Below, one piece after another: positions 1-4,997 of a stretch of 5,893 nt of DNA. The stretch spans positions 5,793 through 11,685 of the forward strand of contig PLAX01000004.1 of the NCBI GenBank assembly GCA_003135255.1, written 5' to 3'. The notes under the pieces were generated by a model. That model searched no databases. It was given only the letters and a program-made list of their open reading frames with translations, and was not told the origin of the DNA. The translations under genes and the position numbers were made by a program. The stretch comes from Candidatus Dormiibacterota bacterium. Lineage in GTDB: Bacteria > Chloroflexota > Dormibacteria > Aeolococcales > Aeolococcaceae. The number at the start of each line of letters is the position of its first letter. Position 1 is the stretch's first letter.

Positions 1-944
1 TCTTCGGCCGTCTCCCGCCCGGTGAGGGCGAGGAAGACGTCGTCCAGGGAGGGCTGGTGCACCTGCACGTCGTCGACGAGGATGCCGGCGCGGTCGAGGG
101 CCCGGACCGCCGCGGTGGCGATACCCTCTCGATTGAGGACGGCGGCGCGGAGACGACGTCCGTCATGGCTGACGTGGGCCTCACCCTCGAGCAGGGGCTG
201 GAGGGCCAGGACGGCCTCCGGCCGCGGCGCGCTCAGGGTCACCTCGAGCCGCGCCGACCCCGTCTCCGACTTCAGCTGCTGAGGCGTGCCGCTGGCGATG
301 ACCCGCCCGTGGTCAAAGACCGCGATCTGGTCCGCGAGGTGGTCGGCCTCGTCGAGGTACTGGGTGGTGAGAAGCACGGTGCAGCCGTCCCCGACCATCC
401 CGCGGATCACCTCCCAGATCCCGAGCCGGCCGGCCGGGTCGAGACCGGTGGTCGGCTCGTCGAGGAAGAGGACGGGCGGCGTCATCATCATGCTGGCCGC
501 GAGGTCGAGGCGCCGGCGCATGCCGCCGGAGTACCCCTTGGTCTGACGGTCGGCGGCGTCGCTCAGTTCCAGCCGCTCCAGCAGGGCGGCGGCCCGCTGC
601 CGCGCCGCGGAGCGCCGGAGCCCGCTCAGCTGGCCGATCATCTCGAGGTTCTGCCTGCCGGTGAGCAGCTCGTCGAGGGTGGTCGCCTGGGCGGCCACCC
701 CGATCCGCCGCCGCACCTCGGCAGGCTGGGCGGTGACATCGAAGCCCGCGACCGACGCACGCCCCTCGTCAGGATGGCTCAGGGTGGTGAGGATCCGGAT
801 CGCCGTGGTCTTGCCGGCGCCGTTGGGCCCCAGCACGCCGAGGATCGCGCCTGCCGGGACGGAGAGGTCGACGCCGGCCAGAGCGACGGTCGCGCCGTAG
901 CGCTTGACCAATCCCTCCGCCTCGATCATGGCCCCGATGGGCAC
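1..944 (-). CDS. DrrA-family ABC exporter ATP-binding subunit (3' end cut by window)
   Basis: This is the cytoplasmic ATPase of a two-component drug or lipid/antibiotic exporter; the partner membrane subunit should lie just beyond the left edge. My reverse-strand translation gives 314 codons before the edge. Walker A GPNGAGKTT is at residues 39-47, the Q-loop glutamine at about 86, the signature YSGGM at 138-142 and Walker B FLDEPTTGLDP at 160-170 (D162, E163). The H-loop position carries glutamine (TTQYLDEAD, Q195), as is usual in the DrrA subfamily. The C-terminal accessory domain ends with SLDDVFLALTGR, which normally sits within about 10-20 residues of the end, so little is missing. I chose GTG at 944 because GGAGG lies 6 bases upstream; ATG at 929 is in frame but lacks a Shine-Dalgarno. 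Substrate cannot be told. The gene is divergent from tetR and probably under its control. Family assignment is firm; the drug-export role is inferred. Confidence 0.95.
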   Translation of the reverse strand, partial: MPIGAMIEAEGLVKRYGATVALAGVDLSVPAGAILGVLGPNGAGKTTAIRILTTLSHPDEGRASVAGFDVTAQPAEVRRRIGVAAQATTLDELLTGRQNLEMIGQLSGLRRSAARQRAAALLERLELSDAADRQTKGYSGGMRRRLDLAASMMMTPPVLFLDEPTTGLDPAGRLGIWEVIRGMVGDGCTVLLTTQYLDEADHLADQIAVFDHGRVIASGTPQQLKSETGSARLEVTLSAPRPEAVLALQPLLEGEAHVSHDGRRLRAAVLNREGIATAAVRALDRAGILVDDVQVHQPSLDDVFLALTGRETAE

Positions 945-945
945 G

Positions 946-1005
946 TCAGACCTCCGGAATCCATCGGGGCCCGGTGGGGGTGGCCGCGATTGTGGTTTCG
1001 TTCAT
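946..1005 (-). CDS. Putative 19-residue leader ORF upstream of the ABC ATPase gene
   Basis: On the minus strand an ATG at 1005 opens a 19-codon ORF, MNETTIAATPTGPRWIPEV, ending in TGA at 948-946, one base before the exporter GTG (TGACGTG). A purine-rich GAAGG lies 8 bases upstream of the ATG, so it could be translated. It is in a different frame from the exporter, so it is not an N-terminal extension. The exporter Shine-Dalgarno is embedded in its final codons, an arrangement suited to translational coupling or to leader-peptide control by stalling. I recognise no homologue. It could be a chance ORF in the 5' untranslated region. Confidence 0.4.
   Translation of the reverse strand: MNETTIAATPTGPRWIPEV
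951..955 (-). promoter_or_regulatory. Ribosome binding site of the ABC ATPase gene
   Basis: GGAGG on the minus strand ends 6 bases before GTG at 944, which decides that start over the in-frame ATG at 929. The site lies inside the last codons of the 19-codon leader ORF (946-1005), so ribosomes finishing the leader would pass directly over it. Confidence 0.75.
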
Positions 1006-1043
1006 GTGGCGTACCTTCAGTGAGGTTGGTTGGCGATATGGTA

Positions 1044-1055
1044 ACGATATATCGT
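1044..1055. promoter_or_regulatory. Perfect 12-bp palindrome, candidate operator on the exporter side
   Basis: ACGATATATCGT is a perfect palindrome overlapping the candidate exporter -10 box. Just left of it, ATGGTAA (1038-1044) repeats the half-site found in the inverted repeat at 1131-1150. That shared half-site suggests the same TetR protein may bind both places, although the two palindromes are not the same sequence. Confidence 0.4.
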
Positions 1056-1072
1056 GATAGCTCGCAATGCAA
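1044..1072 (-). promoter_or_regulatory. Candidate promoter of the ABC ATPase gene
   Basis: On the minus strand TTGCAT (1072-1067) and TATCGT (1049-1044) are separated by 17 bases, giving a moderate sigma-70-like match (3/6 and 4/6). Transcription would begin near 1037, leaving an untranslated leader of roughly 90 bases that contains the 19-codon ORF. The -10 hexamer is half of a perfect 12-bp palindrome. The assignment is by eye only. Confidence 0.4.
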
Positions 1073-1075
1073 GCA

Positions 1076-1102
1076 CTCCCCCGGGAGCTCCCGGCGGGGG
1101 AG
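1076..1102. repeat. GC-rich inverted repeat between the divergent promoters
   Basis: CTCCCCC (1076-1082) pairs with GGGGGAG (1096-1102), and the inside contains the perfect palindrome CCGGGAGCTCCCGG (1081-1094). A hairpin forms with a small bulge on one side. It lies upstream of both candidate promoters, so it should not be in either mRNA. A protein-binding site or a chance GC-rich structure is more likely than a terminator. Confidence 0.45.
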
Positions 1103-1126
1103 TCAGCCGCCCAGCTGTGGGACGGC

Positions 1127-1132
1127 TATACT
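1127..1132 (+). promoter_or_regulatory. Candidate -10 box of tetR
   Basis: TATACT matches the -10 consensus at five of six positions and lies in a locally AT-richer stretch. No good -35 hexamer is visible 16-18 bases upstream. Transcription would start near 1139, within the inverted repeat at 1131-1150. No clear Shine-Dalgarno precedes the tetR ATG. Confidence 0.45.
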
Positions 1133-1150
1133 TACCAACCGCATGGTAAG
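1131..1150. promoter_or_regulatory. TetR-type operator: 7-bp-arm inverted repeat
   Basis: CTTACCA, a 6-base spacer and TGGTAAG form an exact inverted repeat of 20 bp. The size and symmetry are typical for a TetR-family dimer. It overlaps the end of the tetR -10 box and the expected transcription start, so binding would block tetR's own transcription. The ATGGTAA half-site recurs at 1038-1044 near the exporter promoter. Identification as the operator is by position and symmetry. Confidence 0.65.
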
Positions 1151-1183
1151 CGTTGAACTTATCGGCCGTCCAGTAAACAAATC

Positions 1184-1900
1184 ATGACGGCCGGCGGTCC
1201 GATCGGGTACGGCTTCCCCCCGGGCCCTCGGGTACCGGGAGCTGAACCGCCGGCCGGTCAGCCCGGCACGCGCCAGCGGATCCTGGATGTCGCCCTCGAT
1301 CTCTTCGTCGAGCAGGGGTACGAGGAGACCTCGCTCCGCGAGATCGCCGCGCGGGTGGGGGTGACCAAGGCCGCCCTCTACTACCACTTCCGCTCCAAGG
1401 ACGAGATCCTCATGACCCTGCATCAGCCGGTGCACGAGCTGATGCGCAACGCCATGGCCCGGCTCGAAGATCCCGCGTCGAGCGGCGGCATGTGGATGAC
1501 ATTCCTCGACTGGCTCATCGACCAGATGGCCGCTCACGGCAGGCTTCTCCTGCTGTACCAGCGCAACGCAGCCGCCCTTGGGGCGGTGGGCCGGAAGGAC
1601 CACCGCAGCCCGGAGATCGAACCCGAGCAACTCTTCCTCCGGAAGCTCCGCGACCCGGCGCTCAGCCTCGACGACCGCGTGCGGATGGCCGGCTCGCTGG
1701 CCGTCATCGTCGCGGGTGCGGCGCTGGCGATGCAGCCGGGCGCCAGGGCCGGGGATCCGGCGGAGCTCGCCGGCGTGCTCCGCGTCGCGGTGCGCGACCT
1801 GCTCCGGGTGGACCCGCCCCCACCCCCGGCCCCGCCCCCGCCGCCCCCGCCCCCTGCCTCTCCCTCTCCCCCCGCCCCTCCCTCACCCCCTCCGGCCTAG
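1184..1900 (+). CDS. TetR/AcrR-family transcriptional repressor with poly-proline tail
   Basis: A DNA-binding repressor that probably controls the divergent exporter and its own operon. After a 28-residue Pro/Gly-rich N-terminal extension comes the TetR_N domain: TRQRILDVALDLF (about 29-41), then the helix-turn-helix from about 49 to 69, with REIAARVGVTKAALYYHF and the hallmark YYHF, followed by SKDEIL. Residues about 80-208 form the helical ligand/dimer domain, too divergent to name a ligand. Residues 211-238 are an odd tail with 21 prolines in 28 residues, including runs of 5 and 8, absent from typical TetR proteins. ATG 1184 is the only reasonable start, although it has no clear Shine-Dalgarno. 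It is divergent from the ABC gene across a 239-bp control region and followed after 63 bp by the hydrolase gene. Confidence 0.93.
   Translation: MTAGGPIGYGFPPGPRVPGAEPPAGQPGTRQRILDVALDLFVEQGYEETSLREIAARVGVTKAALYYHFRSKDEILMTLHQPVHELMRNAMARLEDPASSGGMWMTFLDWLIDQMAAHGRLLLLYQRNAAALGAVGRKDHRSPEIEPEQLFLRKLRDPALSLDDRVRMAGSLAVIVAGAALAMQPGARAGDPAELAGVLRVAVRDLLRVDPPPPPAPPPPPPPPASPSPPAPPSPPPA
1813..1893 (+). other. C-rich, purine-poor tract at the 3' end of tetR (G-rich on minus strand)
   Basis: About 80 bases are almost entirely C and T with only scattered purines, encoding the poly-proline tail of TetR. The minus strand carries many runs of 3-6 G, enough for G-quadruplex formation. In the mRNA a C-rich, G-poor stretch resembles a Rho-utilisation region, and the proline runs would be expected to slow ribosomes that lack EF-P help. 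Which of these matters, if any, is not shown by the sequence. Confidence 0.6.
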
Positions 1901-1949
1901 GGTGCGCGGCGGGGCCAGGGCCGCCGGTGTGTCGCCGGGGATGGCCGAT

Positions 1950-1955
1950 GGAGAG
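1950..1955 (+). promoter_or_regulatory. Ribosome binding site of the hydrolase gene
   Basis: GGAGAG lies 8 bases before GTG at 1964. The alternative ATG at 2000 has no comparable site, so this motif favours the longer form of the protein. Confidence 0.5.
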
Positions 1956-1963
1956 CCCAAGCC

Positions 1964-2698
1964 GTGACGGAACGACCCTGCAGAGCGGACCGCCCGCTGA
2001 TGCCGACCGCCGACGCCAATGGCATCCGCATCCACTACGAGGTGCACGGCGAGGGCAGGCCGCTGCTCCTGATCCTCGGGCTCGGTGCCGATGTCTCCGA
2101 GTACACCGCCCTCATCGATCAGCTCGCCGCGCGCTCGCGGGTCATCGCCTTCGACAATCGCGGCGCGGGGCGGAGCGACAAGCCCGATGCGCCGTATTCC
2201 ATCGAGCTGATGGCAGCCGACGCCCTGGGCGTCATGGACGCTCTCGGCGTCACCCGCGCCGGCGTGCTGGGGATCTCCCTGGGGGGCCGCATCGCCCTGG
2301 CGCTCGCCCTCGGCCACCCCGAGCGCATCGAGAGGCTGATCCTCGTCTCCACCTCGGCCCGGGTCGTCCCGAGCTTGCGCCGCAGGCGGCTCTACCCCAT
2401 CCTCTCGGGGATGCCGCTCTTCCGGAGCCGTCACCCGCAGCCGCGCTACGCCTTCGTCCGCCAGATGGAGGCGTCGACCGGGTACGACGCCGGCCCGCGC
2501 CTGCACGAGCTGACCATGCCCACGGTGGTGCTGCACGGGCGCAGCGACCGGACGGCGCCGCTCGCCATGGCGGAGGAGCTGCACCACGGCATCGCCGGCT
2601 CGCGGCTGCAGACCTTCACGGGCGGCCACCTCTTTTTCCTGATCCGGGAGCGGCAGCGCTTCGTCGACGCCGTGGCCGACTTCGTGGGTCAGGGTTGA
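1964..2698 (+). CDS. Alpha/beta-hydrolase fold protein
   Basis: A 244-residue probable cytoplasmic hydrolase. The N-terminal strand ANGIRIHYEVHGEG (about 18-31) is standard for the family. It is followed by LILGLG in the oxyanion region (in place of the usual HG) and FDNRGAGRSDKP (63-74). The nucleophile elbow is GISLGG, with serine at 105. The likely acid is D195 in HGRSDRTAP and the catalytic histidine H222 in GGHLFF, so the triad appears complete. The lid segment between strands 6 and 7 (about 131-183) is short. Substrate cannot be read from sequence; esterase, lactonase or peroxidase-like relatives all share this pattern. GTG 1964 has GGAGAG 8 bases upstream; ATG 2000 (residue 13) is a plausible alternative because family homology begins about there. 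No signal peptide is seen. The TGA overlaps the next ATG, so the two genes are probably translated together. Confidence 0.92.
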   Translation: MTERPCRADRPLMPTADANGIRIHYEVHGEGRPLLLILGLGADVSEYTALIDQLAARSRVIAFDNRGAGRSDKPDAPYSIELMAADALGVMDALGVTRAGVLGISLGGRIALALALGHPERIERLILVSTSARVVPSLRRRRLYPILSGMPLFRSRHPQPRYAFVRQMEASTGYDAGPRLHELTMPTVVLHGRSDRTAPLAMAEELHHGIAGSRLQTFTGGHLFFLIRERQRFVDAVADFVGQG

Positions 2699-3282
2699 TG
2701 GCGGCGCCCGAGCGGATCGATCTCGACGGCGGGCTGGTGCTCCGGCGGTGGCGCCCGGCCGATGCTGAGGCGCTGAACCTGGCGATCGACGAGAGTCTCG
2801 AGCACCTGCGGCCATTCATGCCATGGGCGGTCCCGGCCAGCGTGGAGGAGCGCCGAGCCATCCTGGCGAGCTGGGAGCAGGAGTGGGACGCGGGCGGTGA
2901 CCTCATCTACGGCCTCTTCCTCGGTCCGGTCGCCGCCGGCTCCTTCGGGCTCCATCGCCGCATCGGTCCCGACGGGCTGGAGATCGGGTACTGGGTGCAC
3001 GCGGCGCACACCCGGCAGGGCTACGCCAGCGCCGCGGTCGCCGCGCTGACCTCGGTGGCCTTCACGCTTCCCGGGATCGAGGTGGTGGAGATCCACCACG
3101 ACCGGGCCAACCTCGCCAGTGAGGGTGTGCCCCGCAAGCTCGGCTTCACGCTGGTCGCGGAGCATCCGAGGCCGTCGCGGTTGCCGCCGTCGCCCGCGGA
3201 GTCCGGCATCTTCCGGGCCTGGCGGATGACCCGCGACCGCTGGAGGCCCCCGGTGACTCCTCTGCCGCCTCCCTCACCCTGA
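2698..3282 (+). CDS. GNAT-family N-acetyltransferase (RimJ/RimL-like)
   Basis: A 194-residue acetyl-CoA-dependent N-acetyltransferase of the RimJ/RimL (Acetyltransf_3) type. The start LDGGLVLRRWRPADAEAL (about 9-26) is the usual opening strand and helix. EIGYWVHAAHTRQGYA (95-110) contains the acetyl-CoA pyrophosphate loop RQGYA, a form of the R/Q-x-x-G-x-G/A motif. HHDRANLASEGVPRKLGF (133-150) is the typical ending, with N138 and S141. The acceptor is unknown: RimJ/RimL relatives modify ribosomal protein N-termini, but many act on small amines or antibiotics. The ATG overlaps the hydrolase stop as TGATG, indicating translational coupling. The tail is proline-rich (RPPVTPLPPPSP). It is convergent with hipA across only 32 bp. 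Confidence 0.93.
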   Translation: MAAPERIDLDGGLVLRRWRPADAEALNLAIDESLEHLRPFMPWAVPASVEERRAILASWEQEWDAGGDLIYGLFLGPVAAGSFGLHRRIGPDGLEIGYWVHAAHTRQGYASAAVAALTSVAFTLPGIEVVEIHHDRANLASEGVPRKLGFTLVAEHPRPSRLPPSPAESGIFRAWRMTRDRWRPPVTPLPPPSP

Positions 3283-3314
3283 TCAATCGCCCAAGAGCAG
3301 CGTGCTCCCGGTGC

Positions 3315-4640
3315 TCAGTGAGGTGCTTCGACCGGCTCCGACCTGCCACCTCGGCGCCAGTCGGGGAGGGCGATGATCGGCCGGGCGCGACGCTGGATGG
3401 TCGCCGCGATGGCGTCCAAGATCTCCCCATTGGCGCCTCGATCCCGAAGGTCCTGGGCGACCGGCCCGGCGTCATCGGCGAGGGCTTCGGCCAGGCGAGC
3501 CATGCGGCGCCGGAGCGCCATGGTGTCGAGGTCGCACTCGGCCAGCAGCTGCGCCCAATGCCTCGGGGTCACCTGGTCGGCCTGGTACTGGTCACCGATG
3601 GCCATCGCGAGAGTGCCGGAGATGCCCGGGTACACCGCCGTGCAGATCAGGTCGTAGGCGGGTGCCAGCCGCACCGTGCCGTGCTCCAGGAGGAGGCTGC
3701 AGTTCTTCGCGTGGGCGTCGGCGTTGCCGATGGTGATGGCAAGGACCAGGCGGTCGATGAACGCAAGGACATCCTGCGCCGCTCGTGCGGAGCGAGTCCG
3801 GAGCAGGCGAATCACATCGGCTGCGGACGGTCCCCCGTCCGCCTGGTACTTCCGCTGAGGGTCGATCCCCAGGGCCTGGCAGACGTCCTCCTGATGGAGA
3901 CGCAGCACCCGACCCCCCTCCGTGCGCCGGTCGAAGCGCTCCACGACGAGGATCTCCTCGGTGCCCACCCGACGGAGCGCGGGCGCCGCCGCCTCGATCC
4001 CGCATCGCCGTGCGAGGGTGAGGCAGAAGGCCTCGTTGACGACGAGGTCCGGGAACGCCGGTCGGCCGCCTCTGGTCCGCAGGGACGGGCTCGGCTTGAG
4101 AATGTGCGTGCTCGGGGTATCGCCGCGGGGCAGCCCGACCCTCCCGTCCTGACCGATGACCACCACCAGCTTCTCCTGGGCCCCGGCCAGGCTGATGCGT
4201 ATCCCCTGCTCGGGCTCGTCGCCCAAGGGTCGGATGGGCAGCTCGTCGAGCAGGTGTTCCAGCTCGGACTCGTCGAGCCAGCGGACGCTCTCCCCTTCCC
4301 CGGCCGTCACCATCTCCTCGGGGACGAAGGCAACTGCGCCTGCACAGTCGCCGCCTGCGATCGTCAGCAGACCAAAGACGTCGTTCTCAGCCAGCCTCCA
4401 GCGGCGGGCCAGGGCACTCCGGACAGCACCCTCCGGGAGCAGGCCAGACAGGAATGGATTCGTCTCGTCGGCGCTGTAGGGCTCACGCCGCACCGGAAGC
4501 GACAGCGAGAGGAGTGGCAGGTCGTGAGAGCGCTCAACGACCTCGGGCAGGTACTCGATCGTGCCGCGCCCGTCTCCCGACGACGTCAGGACCCCCACGG
4601 GCTCGCCGCTCAGGAGGACGATCAGCCGGTCAGTGGCCAC
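3315..4640 (-). CDS. hipA: HipA-family Ser/Thr kinase toxin
   Basis: This is the toxin of a type II toxin-antitoxin pair. In E. coli, HipA phosphorylates glutamyl-tRNA synthetase, stalling translation and giving persisters. The 441 residues almost equal E. coli HipA (440). The N-terminal subdomain (about 1-106) contains NPFLSGLLPEG and GGDCAGAV. The kinase core begins with IRISLAGAQEK; its serine is residue 150, matching the E. coli autophosphorylation serine S150. K182 lies in THILKPS, then come VERFDRR (233-239) and HQEDVCQALG (249-258). The catalytic loop is IGNADAHAKN (D308, N313) and the metal-binding site AYD (D330). All key residues are present, so an active kinase is expected. GTG 4640 is the start because homology begins there; it overlaps the hipB end by 11 bases and has AGGGAG 10 bases upstream. 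Target in this organism is not shown. Confidence 0.96.
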   Translation of the reverse strand: MATDRLIVLLSGEPVGVLTSSGDGRGTIEYLPEVVERSHDLPLLSLSLPVRREPYSADETNPFLSGLLPEGAVRSALARRWRLAENDVFGLLTIAGGDCAGAVAFVPEEMVTAGEGESVRWLDESELEHLLDELPIRPLGDEPEQGIRISLAGAQEKLVVVIGQDGRVGLPRGDTPSTHILKPSPSLRTRGGRPAFPDLVVNEAFCLTLARRCGIEAAAPALRRVGTEEILVVERFDRRTEGGRVLRLHQEDVCQALGIDPQRKYQADGGPSAADVIRLLRTRSARAAQDVLAFIDRLVLAITIGNADAHAKNCSLLLEHGTVRLAPAYDLICTAVYPGISGTLAMAIGDQYQADQVTPRHWAQLLAECDLDTMALRRRMARLAEALADDAGPVAQDLRDRGANGEILDAIAATIQRRARPIIALPDWRRGGRSEPVEAPH

Positions 4641-4866
4641 CGGCGTCCATCTCCCTCTCGACGAGGTCGACGTCCAGCGAGAGGGCGGAGAGGATCGCCA
4701 GGACCCCGGCGACGGTGACGTCTCCGCGCCCGGTCTCGAGTTTCTGGAGGACCCCACGGCCGACGCCCGCGGCCGCTGCCAGATCGGCCTGGGTGAGGCT
4801 CCGAGCTCGCCGCCGCTCGCGCACCAGCCGGCCGAGTTCTCGACGGTCCGTCACGCTGCTGCTCAT
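4630..4866 (-). CDS. hipB: HipB-like XRE antitoxin and operon repressor
   Basis: A 78-residue helix-turn-helix protein that should neutralise HipA by complex formation and repress the operon. An XRE/Cro-type domain spans about residues 10-66: LGRLVRERR, then LTQADLAAAAGVGRGVLQKLETGRG, with the recognition helix around 35-44. The C-terminal tail is short (LVEREMDAGGH). ATG 4866 was chosen because TATGCT (4879-4874) sits 7 bases upstream of it, the spacing of a leaderless transcript, and no Shine-Dalgarno is present. ATG 4878 in frame would add MLTI, and GTG 4854 is also possible. The stop overlaps hipA by 11 bases, so translation is coupled. The first palindrome (4861-4876) covers the start codon, which suits tight autorepression. 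Confidence 0.92.
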   Translation of the reverse strand: MSSSVTDRRELGRLVRERRRARSLTQADLAAAAGVGRGVLQKLETGRGDVTVAGVLAILSALSLDVDLVEREMDAGGH

Positions 4867-4876
4867 GATCGTGAGC
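4861..4876. promoter_or_regulatory. hip operator O1 (start-proximal)
   Basis: GCTCATGATCGTGAGC is a 16-bp palindrome with one mismatched pair, arms GCTCA/TGAGC. It covers the hipB start codon and overlaps the last three bases of the candidate -10 box. It is one of three matching sites spaced 50 bp apart. Binding by HipB/HipAB is inferred from position. Confidence 0.75.
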
Positions 4877-4900
4877 ATACCACGGAGTTCACGGAGGCAA
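4874..4900 (-). promoter_or_regulatory. Candidate hipBA promoter
   Basis: On the minus strand TATGCT (4879-4874) is a fair -10 box. TTGCCT (4900-4895) is the nearest -35-like hexamer but at only 15 bases spacing, so the -35 is weak. The predicted transcription start falls at or next to the A of ATG 4866, giving a leaderless mRNA. O1 and O2 flank this promoter. Confidence 0.4.
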
Positions 4901-4910
4901 TCCCGCTTCT

Positions 4911-4926
4911 GCCCATGATCATGAGC
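4911..4926. promoter_or_regulatory. hip operator O2 (middle)
   Basis: GCCCATGATCATGAGC is a 16-bp palindrome with one mismatch, in the left arm, and a perfect CATGATCATG core. It lies just upstream of the candidate -35 region and begins exactly 50 bp from O1. Confidence 0.7.
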
Positions 4927-4960
4927 AAAGCGTGGACAAACCTACGGAAACAGCCGGAGT

Positions 4961-4976
4961 GCTCACCATCGTGAGC
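4961..4976. promoter_or_regulatory. hip operator O3 (distal)
   Basis: GCTCACCATCGTGAGC is a 16-bp palindrome with one central mismatch and 6-bp arms GCTCAC/GTGAGC. It begins exactly 50 bp from O2 and lies 21 bases past the stop of the DUF1015 gene. In that gene's mRNA it could also fold as a hairpin, but no U-tract follows, so I do not call it a terminator. Confidence 0.7.
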
Positions 4977-4997
4977 CTGCCGTACTTGGCCCTGTGC

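Noticed and set aside
57..1187. Long plus-strand open frame of 376 codons across the left block
   Set aside because: It is the antisense shadow of the ABC ATPase gene; the minus strand has every ABC motif, whereas this frame gives low-complexity Arg/Gly/Pro sequence without a domain.
1492..2697. Plus-strand open frame running in phase into the GNAT gene, which would make a 596-residue fusion
   Set aside because: Before 2698 it is an Arg/Pro-rich out-of-frame reading of tetR and the hydrolase. The GNAT domain begins at ATG 2698 with a coupled start.
1883..2815. Minus-strand open frame of 310 codons
   Set aside because: It is antisense to the hydrolase gene, with no recognisable motif; typical of high-GC shadow frames.
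3240..3282. Proline-rich tail of the GNAT protein as a match to the TetR tail
   Set aside because: It is short and mixed (RPPVTPLPPPSP), and within what is seen at high-GC gene ends, so I draw no link.
3295..3307. GAGCA-GCG-TGCTC hairpin between the convergent GNAT and hipA genes as a terminator
   Set aside because: The stem is only 5 bp and there is no T-tract on either strand, so it is too weak to call.
3318..4718. Plus-strand open frame of 466 codons
   Set aside because: It is antisense to hipA, whose kinase motifs are complete on the minus strand.
4641..4757. Extension of the hipA frame upstream to ATG 4757
   Set aside because: The added residues are Ser/Arg-rich and read hipB out of frame; HipA homology begins at GTG 4640.
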